This document shows, in pieces, positions 34,829 through 34,981 of a stretch of 34,981 nucleotides of DNA. Numbering within the stretch: position 1 is the stretch's first letter; each line of letters begins with the position of its first letter. The DNA is from CAYVZU01 sp964455935. GTDB lineage: Bacteria; Fibrobacterota; CAYVZU01. Position numbers and translations under genes: made by a program. The notes under the pieces were generated by a model, which made no database searches, had not been told where the DNA came from, and saw only the letters and a program-made list of their open reading frames with translations. Where the stretch lies: contig CAYVZU010000025.1 in NCBI GenBank assembly GCA_964455935.1, positions 1 to 34,981 on the forward strand, written 5' to 3'.

Positions 34829-34981
34829 ATTTGGCCAGAACACCACGCCGCACCAGCGGTGTCGGCGGTCACCTTTGACCGTTGAGATCGTTGATTATCA
34901 TTAAGAAGCCAGCTATGCATAAGAAGAAGGTCCTTCGGACTTTTGTGTGGGTAGCCCCAAGATGTTGTGTCAAGGGGTTAC
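34829..34981. other. Terminal non-coding segment with weak hairpin
   Basis: A 7-bp stem with TTC loop (34927-34943, AAGGTCC/GGACTTT) followed by a few T could be a weak terminator for the toxin-antitoxin pair. An ATG at 34914 opens a short frame to the window edge that cannot be judged. Confidence 0.35.

Noticed and set aside
1..34981. CRISPR array or rRNA genes.
   Set aside because: No regularly spaced direct repeats and no conserved rRNA segments were seen anywhere in the window.
34914..34981. Possible start of a further gene (MHKKKVLRTF) running off the window end.
   Set aside because: Only 22 codons are visible, it has no clear ribosome-binding site, and it overlaps a hairpin.

Overview
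The window looks like a piece of a draft or metagenome-assembled chromosome from a Gram-negative bacterium. The evidence is a 10-N scaffold gap at 27005-27014, Sec-type signal peptides, a periplasmic solute-binding protein, and one giant secreted multidomain protein ending in a FlgD-like Ig module. That tail is common in the FCB/Fibrobacterota-type phyla and related uncultivated lineages. No rRNA or phylogenetic marker gene fixes the taxon, so this placement is an inference.

Layout. 1-4122 (+): three genes overlapping by ATGA junctions, namely a UbiA-like membrane protein (5' end outside the window), a rifampin-phosphotransferase/PEP-synthase-like dikinase, and a formyltransferase. 4123-5018: gene-free and repeat-rich. 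5019-9128 (+): a compact sensory operon of NMT1/THI5-like binding protein, HAMP-PASx3 histidine kinase and Rcp1-like response regulator, with an 11-G tract at the kinase/regulator junction. 9201-9692 (-): an IS3 orfA remnant, a bidirectional terminator and tRNA-His(GUG). 9868-10935 (+): rlmN. 10939-12417 (-): ribD followed by a DUF4180 gene. 12418-12897: gene-free, with a second copy of a 163-bp structured repeat. 12898-30803 (-): a head-to-tail cluster of three genes. It reads from a secreted lipase-fold/coiled-coil protein (about 1470 aa, interrupted by the gap) into a 4229-aa secreted Ig/beta-helix/propeller protein, followed by a twin-STAS protein. 31281-32955 (+): three small orphan genes of lower GC. 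33159-33838: a REP-associated tyrosine transposase unit with inverted repeats. 33914-34828 (+): an orphan BrnA-like antitoxin and a complete TIGR02574/ParE-type toxin-antitoxin pair.

The most unusual biology is the secreted hydrolase/giant-protein pair (17 kb, coupled by a one-base stop-start gap). Next are the UbiA-dikinase-formyltransferase operon and a binding protein wired to a sensor kinase with no transporter in sight. At the DNA level, several dispersed repeats stand out. One is a 69-bp hairpin module present as direct copies at 4271-4339 and against the 3' end of tRNA-His, bracketing the sensory operon like old attachment-site ends. Another is a hairpin repeat that has become coding sequence inside the signal peptide of the giant protein.
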